The notes under the pieces were generated by a model. That model had not been told where the DNA came from. It did no database searches and saw nothing but the letters and a program-made list of their open reading frames with translations. From Burkholderia sp. Ax-1724 (GTDB taxonomy: Bacteria; Pseudomonadota; Gammaproteobacteria; Burkholderiales; Burkholderiaceae), in the NCBI RefSeq assembly GCF_011752995.1, contig NZ_VWWL01000013.1, positions 142,945-206,944 of the forward strand: a stretch of 64,000 nt of DNA. The letters are read 5' to 3'. Positions 9,078-18,107 of the stretch are shown here, in pieces. Each line of letters begins with the position of its first letter. Within the stretch, counting starts at the first letter, position 1. Both the position numbers and the translations under genes were made by a program.

Positions 9078-10211
9078 ATGAATTTTCGGCACACCGAAGA
9101 CCGCCGCATGCTGGCGGACACGCTGAACCGCTTCGTCAGCGAACAATACGGCTTCGAGACGCGCGACCGCATCGCGCGCTCGGCGCAAGGCTTCAGCCCT
9201 GAACTGTGGCAACGCTTCGCGGAACTCGGCATCGTCGGCGCGCTGTTCGATGAAGCGAGCGGCGGCTTCGGCGGCGGCGGTTTCGATATCGCCGTCGTGT
9301 TCGAGAGCTTGGGGCGCGGGCTCGTCGTCGAGCCGTTTCTCGATACGCTGATCGTCGGCCGCGCGCTCGCGCGCAGCGGCAGCGCGGCGCAGAAAGCGGA
9401 GCTGGTCGCATTGATCGACGGCTCGCGTATCGCCGCGCTCGCGCATGGCGAGCCGGACAGTCATTACGAACTCGCTCGCGTGAGCGCGACGCGCGCGCAG
9501 CGGCACGACGATGCCTGGACCCTGAACGGCGCGAAGGCCGTGGTTCAGCATGGCGAGCAGGCGGCGGTCTTTCTGGTGTCGGCGCGCACGAGCGGCGCCG
9601 ACGATGCCGCAGCGGGCCTCACGCTCTTTCTCGTGCCGCGCGAGGCGGCCGGTGTCAACGTGCGCGGTTATCGCAAGATCGACGGCGGCCGTGCTGCCGA
9701 AGTGACGTTCGACCACGTCACGCTCGGCGCGAACGCCGTACTCGGCTCAGCCGATGAAGGCTTCGCGACGCTCGAATACGCGGTGAGCTGCGGCGTGCTC
9801 GCGCTCTGCGCGGAAGCGCTCGGCGCGATGGATGTCGCCAAAGACGACACGCTCGAATACCTGCGCACGCGCAAGCAGTTCGGCGTGCCGATCGGCAGCT
9901 TCCAGGCGCTGCAGCACCGCATGGCCGATCTGCTGCTCGAGATCGAGCAGGCACGCTCGGCGGTCATCAACGCGGCCGCCGCGCTCGATGGCGAACGCAA
10001 GGCGCGCGAGCGCGCGGTGTCGGCGGCAAAGTACAGCATCGGCCGGATCGGCACGCTGGTCGCGCAGGAGTGCATCCAGCTGCACGGCGGGATCGGCATG
10101 ACGTGGGAATTGCGGCTCGCTCATTACGCGAAGCGGCTCGTGATGATCGATCATCAGTTGGGCGATGAGGATCATCATCTGGAGCGGTTCGTGGCGTTGG
10201 GGGCTCGATAG
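9078..10211 (+). CDS. Acyl-CoA dehydrogenase, small-subunit type (PimD-like)
   Basis: A 377-residue acyl-CoA dehydrogenase homologue with a family-like N-terminal helical domain, a beta domain, and a C-terminal helical domain ending in a QLHGGIGMTWEL motif. It is the second gene of a two-gene unit. The N-terminal half is more divergent than its partner, as is usual for the small-subunit members that pair with a full-length dehydrogenase. A heterotetrameric enzyme acting on a dicarboxyl- or aryl-acyl-CoA is plausible. The divergent LysR regulator at 6829-7737 probably controls it. Confidence 0.8.
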   Translation: MNFRHTEDRRMLADTLNRFVSEQYGFETRDRIARSAQGFSPELWQRFAELGIVGALFDEASGGFGGGGFDIAVVFESLGRGLVVEPFLDTLIVGRALARSGSAAQKAELVALIDGSRIAALAHGEPDSHYELARVSATRAQRHDDAWTLNGAKAVVQHGEQAAVFLVSARTSGADDAAAGLTLFLVPREAAGVNVRGYRKIDGGRAAEVTFDHVTLGANAVLGSADEGFATLEYAVSCGVLALCAEALGAMDVAKDDTLEYLRTRKQFGVPIGSFQALQHRMADLLLEIEQARSAVINAAAALDGERKARERAVSAAKYSIGRIGTLVAQECIQLHGGIGMTWELRLAHYAKRLVMIDHQLGDEDHHLERFVALGAR

Positions 10212-10356
10212 GCGAAGGCCCAAAATCGTTCGCGAAACGCGCTTCCCTTTGCAAGGTCTGCTAGATTGCTCTCATCCAACTCCGAGTGGTGAGCATGTCA
10301 GGCTTAATCCATCGCCGCCGCGAAGAAGCCGCACCGTTCATCACGCAACACCAGCG

Positions 10357-10776
10357 ATGAAACATCTGATCCTCGCGCTGACGTTTATCAGCACTTCCGC
10401 ATGGGCCGCCGCCCCCGATCCGGTCAGCGAGATCGCGACGCGCAGCGGCCTGCCCGCGAGCGAGGTCAGCGCGGCCTTATCCCATTGCGACGACAACCAG
10501 ACCAATATGAATTTCTGCGCATGGCGCGATCAGATCGTGGCGGAACAGAAACTGGCGCACATCGTGGATGCGACGGCCGGATCATCGACAGCCTGCAAAG
10601 CCGTTCTGGAGAGAAAGATCGCCGCATGGAAAAAACGCCGCGACACGCAATGCGAGAAATCGGCCTCGCATGAATGGGGCGGCGGCTCGATGCTGCCCAC
10701 CGCCATCGCGATGTGCAAAACAGCCGCGACGGAGCGCATGAGCAAGACCATCCAATCTGAAAAATACAACCGCTAA
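10357..10776 (+). CDS. Secreted LprI-like (DUF1311) small protein
   Basis: A 139-residue protein starting at the ATG at 10357, where a clear signal peptide begins (MKHLILALTFISTSAWA, cleavage before AAPDP). The frame remains open further upstream to 10165, but nothing supports translation there. The mature part has paired cysteines (SHCDDNQTNMNFC and a later CKAVLERKIAAWKKRRDTQC), the layout of the lysozyme-inhibitor LprI-like family. Predicted to be periplasmic. No operon partner is evident. Confidence in the family is moderate because the family is short and divergent. Confidence 0.65.
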   Translation: MKHLILALTFISTSAWAAAPDPVSEIATRSGLPASEVSAALSHCDDNQTNMNFCAWRDQIVAEQKLAHIVDATAGSSTACKAVLERKIAAWKKRRDTQCEKSASHEWGGGSMLPTAIAMCKTAATERMSKTIQSEKYNR

Positions 10777-10820
10777 AACCGGCCATTCAGAAATAAACCC
10801 GCCTTCACGCGAAAATGATG

Positions 10821-10859
10821 CAGAAATAATACAGAAAGAAAAATGAAAGATTATTTCTG
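10821..10859. repeat. Perfect inverted repeat in AT-rich intergenic DNA
   Basis: CAGAAATAAT (10821-10830) pairs exactly with ATTATTTCTG (10850-10859) around an A/G-rich 19-base loop. It is 44 bases downstream of the LprI-like stop codon and just ahead of the Fur-like box. The stem has too little GC for a classical terminator, so it could be an operator or an mRNA-stability hairpin. Confidence 0.45.
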
Positions 10860-10885
10860 TTGAGTTAAGAAACTACATAAGGCAT

Positions 10886-10904
10886 AGTAACGATTCTCAT
10901 TCAG
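10886..10904 (+). promoter_or_regulatory. Fur-like box upstream of the siderophore receptor
   Basis: AGTAACGATTCTCATTCAG matches 11 of 19 positions of the classical Fur consensus by eye, including the central TAAnGAT and the CATT arm. It lies about 200 bases upstream of a TonB-dependent siderophore receptor gene and a PiuC-type dioxygenase gene, both usually iron-repressed. Position and match support Fur control; binding is not shown. Confidence 0.6.
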
Positions 10905-11103
10905 GTGCTGTTGCAAGCCAGTTGTCCCGTCGCTCCCCGCGACGCCGGACCAGCCAGCAAGACCGGTTGAGTGCCAAGACAACAACGCCGTAAAGCCGCA
11001 TTGCGCAGCAGCGTCAGCACTCGCCCCTGGGGCGAATCAGAGGGCCGTCTGGAAAGCGTGGGCCAAGGCGTTGGCTAATAAATCCACACTCCAGACATAC
11101 CAG

Positions 11104-13347
11104 ATGCTGACCAAAACTCCGCTCGCTATCGCGGTGATGGGTCTCTTTTGCGCGCCCATCGCGACTTCCGCCTTCGCGCAGACGAACACCGCCGCACCCG
11201 CCGCCGCATCGTCCCCGGTTGCCTCGTCCTCTGCCGCCGCTCCAGCGGACAGCGCATCGAGCCAGCCGCAGACGCTGCCTACGGTTCAAGTGACGGGGCA
11301 TGCGGAAAGCACCGGCTTCCAGACCGACCGCACGAACATCACCGGCGTGTCGACCGACGTGCACGATATTCCGCAGGCGGTCACGGTCGTCAACCAGCAA
11401 CTGATGCAGTCGCAAGGCGTCACGTCGTTCTCGGACGCGCTGCGCAACGTGCCGGGCGTCACGATCGGCGCGGCCGAAGGCGGCGTGATCGGCAACAACA
11501 TCAATCTGCGCGGCTTCACCGCCAACAACGACATCTATCTCGACGGCTTTCGCGACCGCGGCCAGTACTATCGCGACACCTTCGACCTGGAATCGATCGA
11601 CGTCCTGTACGGCCCCTCCTCGCTCTACTTCGGCCGCGGCTCCACGGGCGGCGTCATCAATCAGGTGACGAAGCAGGCCAACCTGACGAAATCGGCCTCG
11701 GTCTCGACGACGATCGGCACCGACGACCACTATCGCACCTCGGTCGACTTCAACCAGCCGCTCACCGATACATCCGCGTTCCGCATCAACGCGTTCGGCC
11801 AGTCGCTGCACGGCACGCGCGACGTGATGTCGAGCAAGGACTACGGCATCGCGCCGACCGTGAGCTTCGGGATCGGCACGCCGAACGAGTTCACGCTGTC
11901 CGCGCTGATCCAGCACAACCGGGACATGGCCGACTACGGCGTGCAGTCGGTCAACGGCGCGCCCGCGCCGGTCGGCCGCTCGACCTTCTACGGCTTCACC
12001 GACGACCGGACCCTGCAGGACAATCAGACCGTGACCGGCCGCTACATCCATCGGTTCGAAAACGGCTTCGTGCTGCGCAATCAGGCGCAGCTCAGCCATA
12101 CCGACACCGACGCCCGCGAAACGAGCCTGAAACGGGGTCTATTTACCGGCCCGTTCGCCAACTCGCCGGCACTCGGGGCGGGCAACTTCACCGACCTGCC
12201 GCTCTCGTCGCTTTACGTCGGCCTCGTGAGCCGCGACCGCGTCATCGACAATCATTCGATCTACAACTCGACCGATATCGAAGGCACGCTCGGCAGCGGC
12301 TGGATCAAGCACAAGGTCGTCGCAGGCATCGATCTCGGCCACGAGACCTACACCAATCAGGGTTATCGCGTGACCGGCCCCGGCATGCCGAAGGGCAGCG
12401 GCACGATCGCGATCGTGCCGCTGCTCGACCCGCCTTACAATCCTCGCCCGGCCGGCTCCGTGCAGACGCTCGACAACCTCGCGGAGTCGTCGGCGAATTC
12501 GTTCGGCGCCTACGTGAACGACACGATCTCGCTCGGCGAGCACTGGAAAGTGGTCGGCGGCGTGCGCTGGGACCGCTTCCAGGCCAGCATCGCCAACACG
12601 ACGACGGCGCCGGCCTACGCCAGCCAGACGAACTACTTCACCAGCGTGCGCACGGGCCTTATCTATCAGCCCACCGACTGGCAGTCGTACTACTTCTCGT
12701 ACGGCACGTCGTTCGACCCGTCGCTCGAAGCGCTCACGCTGACCTCGGGCACGCAGAACCTCGCGCCCGAACACAGCAAGTCGTACGAGATCGGCAGCAA
12801 GTGGGATCTGCTCGACGGCAATCTGTCGATTTCGCAATCGCTGTTCCAGATCGAGCAGAGCAACACCCGCACGCAGAACGGCGACGGCACCTATACGCTC
12901 GACGGCGACACGCGCGTACGCGGCTACCAGATCGGCGCGACCGGCCGCCTCGGCAGCAAGTGGCAGATCTACGGCGGCTATACCTATCTCGACAGCGAGA
13001 TCGTCAAGGCGCTCGACGGCACGCAGGGCAATACGCTGCCGAACACGCCGCGCCACATGGCGACGCTGTGGGTCACGTACCAGCCGGTCGAGCATTGGGA
13101 AATCGGCGGCGGGCCGATCTACATGTCGTCGCGCTACCCGGCCACCGACAACGTCGTGAAGGTGCCGAGCTACGTTCGGGTCGACGCGATGGCGGCTTAT
13201 CATACGAAGCGGTACGACGTTCAGCTCAACCTGCTGAACCTCACCAACAAGCTCTATTACGACCAGCTGATCGCGTCCGACGGCGGACGCTCGGTGCCCG
13301 GCATCGGGCGCACGCTGCTGGCTACCTTCAACTACCGGTTCTATTAA
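11104..13347 (+). CDS. TonB-dependent siderophore receptor (Fiu/PiuA type)
   Basis: An outer-membrane receptor of about 747 residues for ferric catecholate-type siderophores. I place the start at the ATG at 11104, where a signal peptide begins (MLTKTPLAIAVMGLFCAPIA); a TTG at 11071 would add 11 residues. The plug domain follows a proline/serine-rich linker, with DIPQAVTVVNQQLM, DALRNVPGVT, NLRGF and the VLYGPSSLYFGRGSTGGVIN block. The rest is a beta-barrel ending in the terminal aromatic signature YRFY. The next gene is a PiuC-like dioxygenase, as in other iron-uptake loci. A Fur-like box upstream suggests iron repression. Confidence 0.9.
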   Translation: MLTKTPLAIAVMGLFCAPIATSAFAQTNTAAPAAASSPVASSSAAAPADSASSQPQTLPTVQVTGHAESTGFQTDRTNITGVSTDVHDIPQAVTVVNQQLMQSQGVTSFSDALRNVPGVTIGAAEGGVIGNNINLRGFTANNDIYLDGFRDRGQYYRDTFDLESIDVLYGPSSLYFGRGSTGGVINQVTKQANLTKSASVSTTIGTDDHYRTSVDFNQPLTDTSAFRINAFGQSLHGTRDVMSSKDYGIAPTVSFGIGTPNEFTLSALIQHNRDMADYGVQSVNGAPAPVGRSTFYGFTDDRTLQDNQTVTGRYIHRFENGFVLRNQAQLSHTDTDARETSLKRGLFTGPFANSPALGAGNFTDLPLSSLYVGLVSRDRVIDNHSIYNSTDIEGTLGSGWIKHKVVAGIDLGHETYTNQGYRVTGPGMPKGSGTIAIVPLLDPPYNPRPAGSVQTLDNLAESSANSFGAYVNDTISLGEHWKVVGGVRWDRFQASIANTTTAPAYASQTNYFTSVRTGLIYQPTDWQSYYFSYGTSFDPSLEALTLTSGTQNLAPEHSKSYEIGSKWDLLDGNLSISQSLFQIEQSNTRTQNGDGTYTLDGDTRVRGYQIGATGRLGSKWQIYGGYTYLDSEIVKALDGTQGNTLPNTPRHMATLWVTYQPVEHWEIGGGPIYMSSRYPATDNVVKVPSYVRVDAMAAYHTKRYDVQLNLLNLTNKLYYDQLIASDGGRSVPGIGRTLLATFNYRFY

Positions 13348-13415
13348 GGCCGGAACGCGTCCGGCCGGATGCGCGCGCCGCTGCCGCGCCGCCTGGCCGG
13401 GCCAAAGGAATCATC

Positions 13416-14099
13416 ATGCTCATCCGGATTCCCAGCCTGCTCGACGCCGACACCGTGCGCTACATTCGCGGCGCGCTCGAAGCGCCCGACAGCCCGTGGG
13501 TCGACGGCCGCGCGACGGCCGGCTATCACGGCGCGGAGGTCAAGCAGAACCAGCAGCTCGACGAAGAAGCGCCCATCACGCGCGAACTCGCCGACCGCGT
13601 GCTCGCGGCGACCGAGCGCCATCCGTTCTTCATCAGCGCGGCGCTGCCGAATCGCGCGTACGTGCCGCATTTCAACCGCTACTCGGGCGGCATGACCTTC
13701 GGCTCGCACATCGACGGCGCAGTGCGCGTGCTGCGCTCGGGCCTCAAGGTCCGCACCGACGTGTCGATCACGGTGTTCCTGTCCGAGCCGCACGAGTACG
13801 ACGGCGGCGAACTGCGAATCGAGGACACCTACGGCGCGCACGAAGTCAAGCTGCCGGCCGGCGACGCGATCCTCTATCCGGCGACGAGCATGCATCACGT
13901 CGTGCCGGTCACGCGCGGCGTGCGGCTCGCGAGCTTCTTCTGGGTCCAGAGCCTCGTGCGCGACGATAACCAGCGCGCGCTGCTGTTCGAACTCGACAAC
14001 ACGATCCAGCGGCTCAACGCGACGAACGCCGATAACGCGTCGCGCCGCTCGCTCGTCGGCATCTATCACAATCTGCTGCGGGTCTGGAGCGAGACCTGA
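13416..14099 (+). CDS. piuC: PKHD-type Fe(II)/2-oxoglutarate hydroxylase PiuC
   Basis: A 227-residue protein, the usual size for PiuC/YbiX. The start is the ATG at 13416 with AAAGGA upstream. Metal-binding residues are visible as the H-x-D pair in TFGSHIDGAV and the distal histidine in SMHHVVPVTRGVR, whose arginine would bind 2-oxoglutarate. These hydroxylases sit next to catecholate-siderophore receptors and are iron-repressed; their physiological substrate is not established. The gene is 68 bases behind the receptor on the same strand and likely in one operon with it. Confidence 0.88.
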   Translation: MLIRIPSLLDADTVRYIRGALEAPDSPWVDGRATAGYHGAEVKQNQQLDEEAPITRELADRVLAATERHPFFISAALPNRAYVPHFNRYSGGMTFGSHIDGAVRVLRSGLKVRTDVSITVFLSEPHEYDGGELRIEDTYGAHEVKLPAGDAILYPATSMHHVVPVTRGVRLASFFWVQSLVRDDNQRALLFELDNTIQRLNATNADNASRRSLVGIYHNLLRVWSET

Positions 14100-14164
14100 G
14101 TCGGCCCTAAGTCGACCCTAAGCCGGTCATGAGCCGGCGGCATGCATCGGACCCGCCGACCGGA

Positions 14165-14929
14165 CTACCCGGCCAGTTCCCGATGCAAGGCCGTAAACTC
14201 CTGGGTGAGCTTATGACGCGGATCGTAGTGAATCATCGGCCGCGCATACTGATGGGACTCGCGAATCTTCACCGACGCCGACAAGCGCGAGTCCAGCACC
14301 GGCAGCCCCTCGCTGACGAGTTCCTCGACGAGCTTCACCGGCAGGCTCGCGCGCGGCTGGAACTGGTTGATCACGATTCCCTCGACTTCGAGCGCGGCAT
14401 TGTGGTCCTGCTGAATCTCCTTGACGTTGTCGAGCAGCGCGTAGAGCGCGCGGCGCGAAAAATCATCGCAGTCGAACGGAATCAGGCAACGCTCGACCGC
14501 GATCAGCGCGGAACGCGTGTAGAAATTCAGCGCCGGCGGCGTGTCGATATAAATCTCGTCGTACGCATCGAGTTCGTTCAGTGCGTCGCGCAGCTTGTAG
14601 ATCTTGTAGCGCGATTCGAGCTTGCCGTGCAGCGCATCGAGATCGGCATGCGCGGGCATCACGTCGAGATTCTCGAACGGCGTCGGATGGACGAACGTCG
14701 AGGCGGGCGTCGGCCGGAAGCTGAAATTCAGGGCCGTTTCGAAGAAATCGGCGACGCCGGGCTTGAGATCCCGCGCCTGTTCGCCGAGCAGATACTGGCT
14801 CGAATTGGCCTGCGGATCGAGATCGATCACGAGCGTCCGCTGGCCTTCGTTGGCGCTAATGGCGGCCAGGTTGCAGACGATCGTCGATTTGCCGACCCCA
14901 CCCTTCTGATTGAATATCACACGCCGCAT
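14165..14929 (-). CDS. Orphan ParA/MinD-family ATPase
   Basis: A 254-residue deviant-Walker P-loop ATPase. The start at 14929 is chosen because the protein begins directly with the first beta strand and the Walker A (MRRVIFNQKGGVGKST). The switch/Walker A' region reads VIDLDPQANSSQYL, and Walker B is EIYIDTPPALNFYT. ParA-like proteins position DNA or protein cargo in the cell. There is no parB next to it, so this is not an evident chromosome-partition pair. It lies downstream of the cyclic-di-GMP protein on the same strand, with a 240-base gap that contains 11-bp repeats. Its cargo is unknown. Confidence 0.85.
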   Translation of the reverse strand: MRRVIFNQKGGVGKSTIVCNLAAISANEGQRTLVIDLDPQANSSQYLLGEQARDLKPGVADFFETALNFSFRPTPASTFVHPTPFENLDVMPAHADLDALHGKLESRYKIYKLRDALNELDAYDEIYIDTPPALNFYTRSALIAVERCLIPFDCDDFSRRALYALLDNVKEIQQDHNAALEVEGIVINQFQPRASLPVKLVEELVSEGLPVLDSRLSASVKIRESHQYARPMIHYDPRHKLTQEFTALHRELAG

Positions 14930-15103
14930 AAACCCCTGTCCCTTTTGACGAATGCGCAAAGCGCACAGCTTACTCCAGTGGCGTGACAGCGCGAACAGAT
15001 GGATATGAAAGAAAAGCCCTTGCGTCTGCCCCGGTGGCCACGCCGAGCCTGGCGCCAACGGGCGGCGCTCTTTCCCCGGAGTCGATACGTTCGCCGTTGT
15101 GCC

Positions 15104-15159
15104 GATTGAGCCCCGAATGAGCCTCGATTGAGCCCCGATTGAGCCTTGGGTTGAGCCCT
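15104..15159. repeat. 11-bp tandem repeat upstream of the ParA-like gene
   Basis: Four consecutive 11-bp units, GATTGAGCCCC, GAATGAGCCTC, GATTGAGCCCC and GATTGAGCCTT (15104-15147), are followed by a fifth degenerate copy (GGTTGAGCCCT). The block lies in the gap between the ParA-like start and the stop of the upstream MHYT-GGDEF-EAL gene. The 11-bp spacing is close to one DNA turn, so a protein could bind all copies on one face. Confidence 0.7.
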
Positions 15160-15171
15160 GCCTGAAGGTCT

Positions 15172-17286
15172 TCAAGGTCCATCGATAGATGCCGCATCCG
15201 GGTCGGCCAGCACCTGCTCCTGCTCCGGAAGCGGGAACGCCTCGATGAAATCCTCCGCCGCCATCGGCTTGCCGAGCAGGAAGCCCTGCAGGGCATCGCA
15301 GCCGAGCCCGGCCAGAAACGCCTGTTGCTCGACGGTTTCCACGCCCTCCGCGACGATCTTCAGATTGAGCGTTTGCCCCAGCGCGATGATCGCCGAGACG
15401 ATCGCGGCATCTTCCGTGTCATGCGTGAGATCGCGGACAAAGCCGCGGTCGATCTTGAGTTCGGCCGCGGGCAGGCGCTTCAGATACAGCAGGCTGGAAT
15501 AGCCCGTGCCGAAATCGTCGATCGAAATCCGCACGCCCATCTTCCTCAATTGCATGAGGATCTCAAGACCCGTCTCCACATCGGACATCGCGGTCGATTC
15601 GGTAATTTCCAGCGTCAGGCAGCCGGGATCGAGCGCGTGGCGTGCGAGGGTATTGCGTACCGTCTCGAACAGCCCCGCGTGCCGGAACTGCAAGGCCGAG
15701 AGATTGACCGCGATCGACCAGTCCGTTCGACCCAGCCTGTGCCATTCGCTCAGTTGCCGGCAGGCTTCATCGAGAACCCAATCGCCGATTTGCACGATCA
15801 GCCCGGTTTTTTCGGCGACGGGAACGAACTGGCCCGGCGCAATCAACCCGCGCGTCGGGTGCATCCAGCGCACCAGCGTCTCGGCGCCGGTCACCTCGCC
15901 GCTCGCCGCATCGAATTTGGGCTGATAGTGGAGAATCAGCTCGCCTCGCGTGAGCGCCAGACGCAGGTCCTGCACGAGCTGCATCTGCGCCTCGACGTTG
16001 ACGTTCATCGAGGCTTCGAAAAAGCAGTAGCGATTGCGCCCCAAGCCCTTCGCGTGATACATCGCCGCATCCGCGTTGCTCAGGAGATCGTCCTGATGCT
16101 CGCCGTCGTCGGGATAGATGGCGATGCCGATACTGGTCGAGACCCTCAGTTCCTGGCCCTCGACCTCGAACGGTTCTTCGACCGCCCTGACGAGTTTTTC
16201 CGCAATGCTGGCCGCATCCGCGTGATCGCCGATACCGGCCAGCAGCACGAACTCGTCGCCGCCGACGCGCGCCGCCGTATCCTGCACGCGGATGTTGTCG
16301 CGAATGCGCTGCGCAAACGCGACGAGCAGCAGGTCGCCCACGTGATGGCCGAACGCGTCGTTGACCGGCTTGAAGCTGTCGAGGTCCATGAACAGCAGAG
16401 CAAAGCGGCGCTGGTCCCGGCCCGCCTGCTGAATCGCCTGTTCGAGGCGGTCGTGCAGCAGCACGCGATTCGGCAGCTTGGTCAGCGTATCGTGGAGCGC
16501 GAGATAAGTCAGTTCCTCGTTCGCTTCCGCCAGCGAGGTCGCCAGCACGGCGGTCTCGGCTTCCAACCGCAGGTCGAGCACCAGAATGATCAGCGTGATC
16601 GCGAGAATCGCCAACGTCGCGACGATGATGACGACGGCCAGCCAGCCCTTGTTCATGCCGCCGTGCGCCGCGCCGCACAGGCTGCCGAGCGGGAACCGCG
16701 CGGCGGCCATGCCCGTGAAGTGCATGCCGACGATCGCGCCGCCCATGAGCAGCGCGGCGCCGGCCCGCAAATACCGGATTCTCGGGGTCTGGCGGCGCAG
16801 GTGAAAGGCAATCCAGAGCGCCACCGCGGACGCGAGCACCGCAATGACGAGGGATAGCGCGAACAGCAGCGGGTCGTACTCGATACCCGGCGACATGCGC
16901 ATCGCCGCCATGCCCGTATAGTGCATGCCGGCGATGGCGATCCCGAGCAACAACGCGCCCACGCCCAGATGCAGGCGCGGCAGCGATGCATGGGAGACGA
17001 GCCGCAGCGCGAACGCCGACGCGGCGATGGCGATCAATAGCGACAAAACGGTGATCGCCGGATCGTAGCCGAGGGGAATCGGCAGGCTGAACGCCAGCAT
17101 GCCGATGAAATGCATGGACCAGATGCCGACGCCCATGGCGCAGGCGCCGCCTGCCAGCCACCAGCGCGCGGCCCGGCCCCTGGCCGTTGCGATGCGCCGC
17201 GTCAGGTCGAGCGCCGTAAACGATGCGAGGCTCGCCACCAGCAACGAGCAAACGACGAGTAGCGGGTCGTAGGTGCCGGCTAGCAT
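15172..17286 (-). CDS. MHYT-GGDEF-EAL cyclic-di-GMP signalling protein
   Basis: A membrane protein of about 704 residues, start ATG at 17286 (a TTG lies one codon upstream). The N-terminal third is an MHYT sensor with about seven hydrophobic helices and three MHxxGM motifs (MHFIGM, MHYTGM, MHFTGM), proposed in this family to sense diatomic gas through metal. A GGDEF domain follows with an intact RVGGDEFVLL, then an EAL domain in which the signature is ETLVRW rather than EALLRW. The catalytic DDFGTGYSSL loop is present. It may therefore make and break cyclic-di-GMP, or have one domain acting as a sensor. The substituted EAL motif keeps the metal-binding Glu. Confidence 0.9.
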   Translation of the reverse strand: MLAGTYDPLLVVCSLLVASLASFTALDLTRRIATARGRAARWWLAGGACAMGVGIWSMHFIGMLAFSLPIPLGYDPAITVLSLLIAIAASAFALRLVSHASLPRLHLGVGALLLGIAIAGMHYTGMAAMRMSPGIEYDPLLFALSLVIAVLASAVALWIAFHLRRQTPRIRYLRAGAALLMGGAIVGMHFTGMAAARFPLGSLCGAAHGGMNKGWLAVVIIVATLAILAITLIILVLDLRLEAETAVLATSLAEANEELTYLALHDTLTKLPNRVLLHDRLEQAIQQAGRDQRRFALLFMDLDSFKPVNDAFGHHVGDLLLVAFAQRIRDNIRVQDTAARVGGDEFVLLAGIGDHADAASIAEKLVRAVEEPFEVEGQELRVSTSIGIAIYPDDGEHQDDLLSNADAAMYHAKGLGRNRYCFFEASMNVNVEAQMQLVQDLRLALTRGELILHYQPKFDAASGEVTGAETLVRWMHPTRGLIAPGQFVPVAEKTGLIVQIGDWVLDEACRQLSEWHRLGRTDWSIAVNLSALQFRHAGLFETVRNTLARHALDPGCLTLEITESTAMSDVETGLEILMQLRKMGVRISIDDFGTGYSSLLYLKRLPAAELKIDRGFVRDLTHDTEDAAIVSAIIALGQTLNLKIVAEGVETVEQQAFLAGLGCDALQGFLLGKPMAAEDFIEAFPLPEQEQVLADPDAASIDGP

Positions 17287-18107
17287 CAACGGCTGACCTC
17301 TTCTTCTCCATGCTTTTTCCGCGCTGAATCTGTATTGAGTTCGCGCCGGGGTTTGCCTTGAAAGTTGCCTTGACGGTTGCCCTAGAGCCCGACGCGAATA
17401 CGCCGTGCTTGCGTCTCGTGGGTCTCGTGCGTCGAGCCTGTTCCGGCCGCCCGCGGTAACGCACCGGCCCGAGGTACGGCCATGTCCGGGGTTTCGCCTG
17501 TCAAACGCTGCTGCTCAGCCATTCATGTCATCCCCATTACGTGGTCCAGATGGGCCGCCGATTGTGCGGACAACGCGCTTTGGCGCCGCCGTTCGACGAC
17601 GATCCCCGCTCAGGCTGCCAAAGCCGCCCCCGACAGTATCGAGGCGAAGGCGATTATCCGTCGTTCCGTGGATTGAATGGTTATTTTCGCTTTTTTGTAT
17701 GGCTGGCTGATTAACAACCCGGATTACAGACGGTGAACAGATCAACCGTCGCTCGCAACGCCACGTTTGTTTCGCGCGTTGGCATTGGCGTTGGCGTGCC
17801 GGAAATTCCAGGCGGAGAATTCAGGCGAAGGAAACCCTCTGATTAGCAGGATAGGTTCGGCAAACCGTTTCGGATAGCATCCGTTCCTGCATACAGGCTA
17901 ACCGCATCGCGGGCGATGCGGGAAACCCGACCGGTAAGCCACAAAAAACGGCATCGCTAGAGACCTGAGAGAACCCGACAGGAGCCCAGAAAACGCGTGT
18001 AAAAGCGGCGGGCTCTGCGCGGCGAATGCCGCTTGACAAGGCTGACTCGCGGATATTGCGGGTAGGGCTTGCCGGCGGCTACTTTTTCCGCGCGAGGAGA
18101 ACCGCCC
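17287..18107. other. Gene-poor region of about 0.8 kb
   Basis: I see no convincing gene here; short frames lack ribosome-binding sites and domain signatures. It holds two hairpins: CCGCATCGC (17902-17910) pairing with GCGATGCGG (17913-17921), and AAGCGGC (18003-18009) pairing with GCCGCTT (18028-18034). The second could terminate the PAS-LuxR transcript on the minus strand. The promoter of the MHYT gene must lie within this stretch. Confidence 0.5.

Noticed and set aside
11148..13415. A 983-codon frame that reads through the siderophore receptor into piuC
   Set aside because: Only its last 227 codons (from 13416) match a real protein; the rest is the +1-type shadow of the receptor gene and is low-complexity Arg/Ala-rich.
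15767..17464. A 565-codon minus-strand frame overlapping the MHYT gene in another frame
   Set aside because: Arg/Gly/Ala-rich shadow of the MHYT-GGDEF-EAL gene with no motif of its own.
17821..18060. Possible cyclic-di-GMP or cobalamin riboswitch ahead of the MHYT gene
   Set aside because: Some local similarity to riboswitch consensus pieces (AAACC, GCCAC) was seen, but the required core sequences and pairing could not be assembled.
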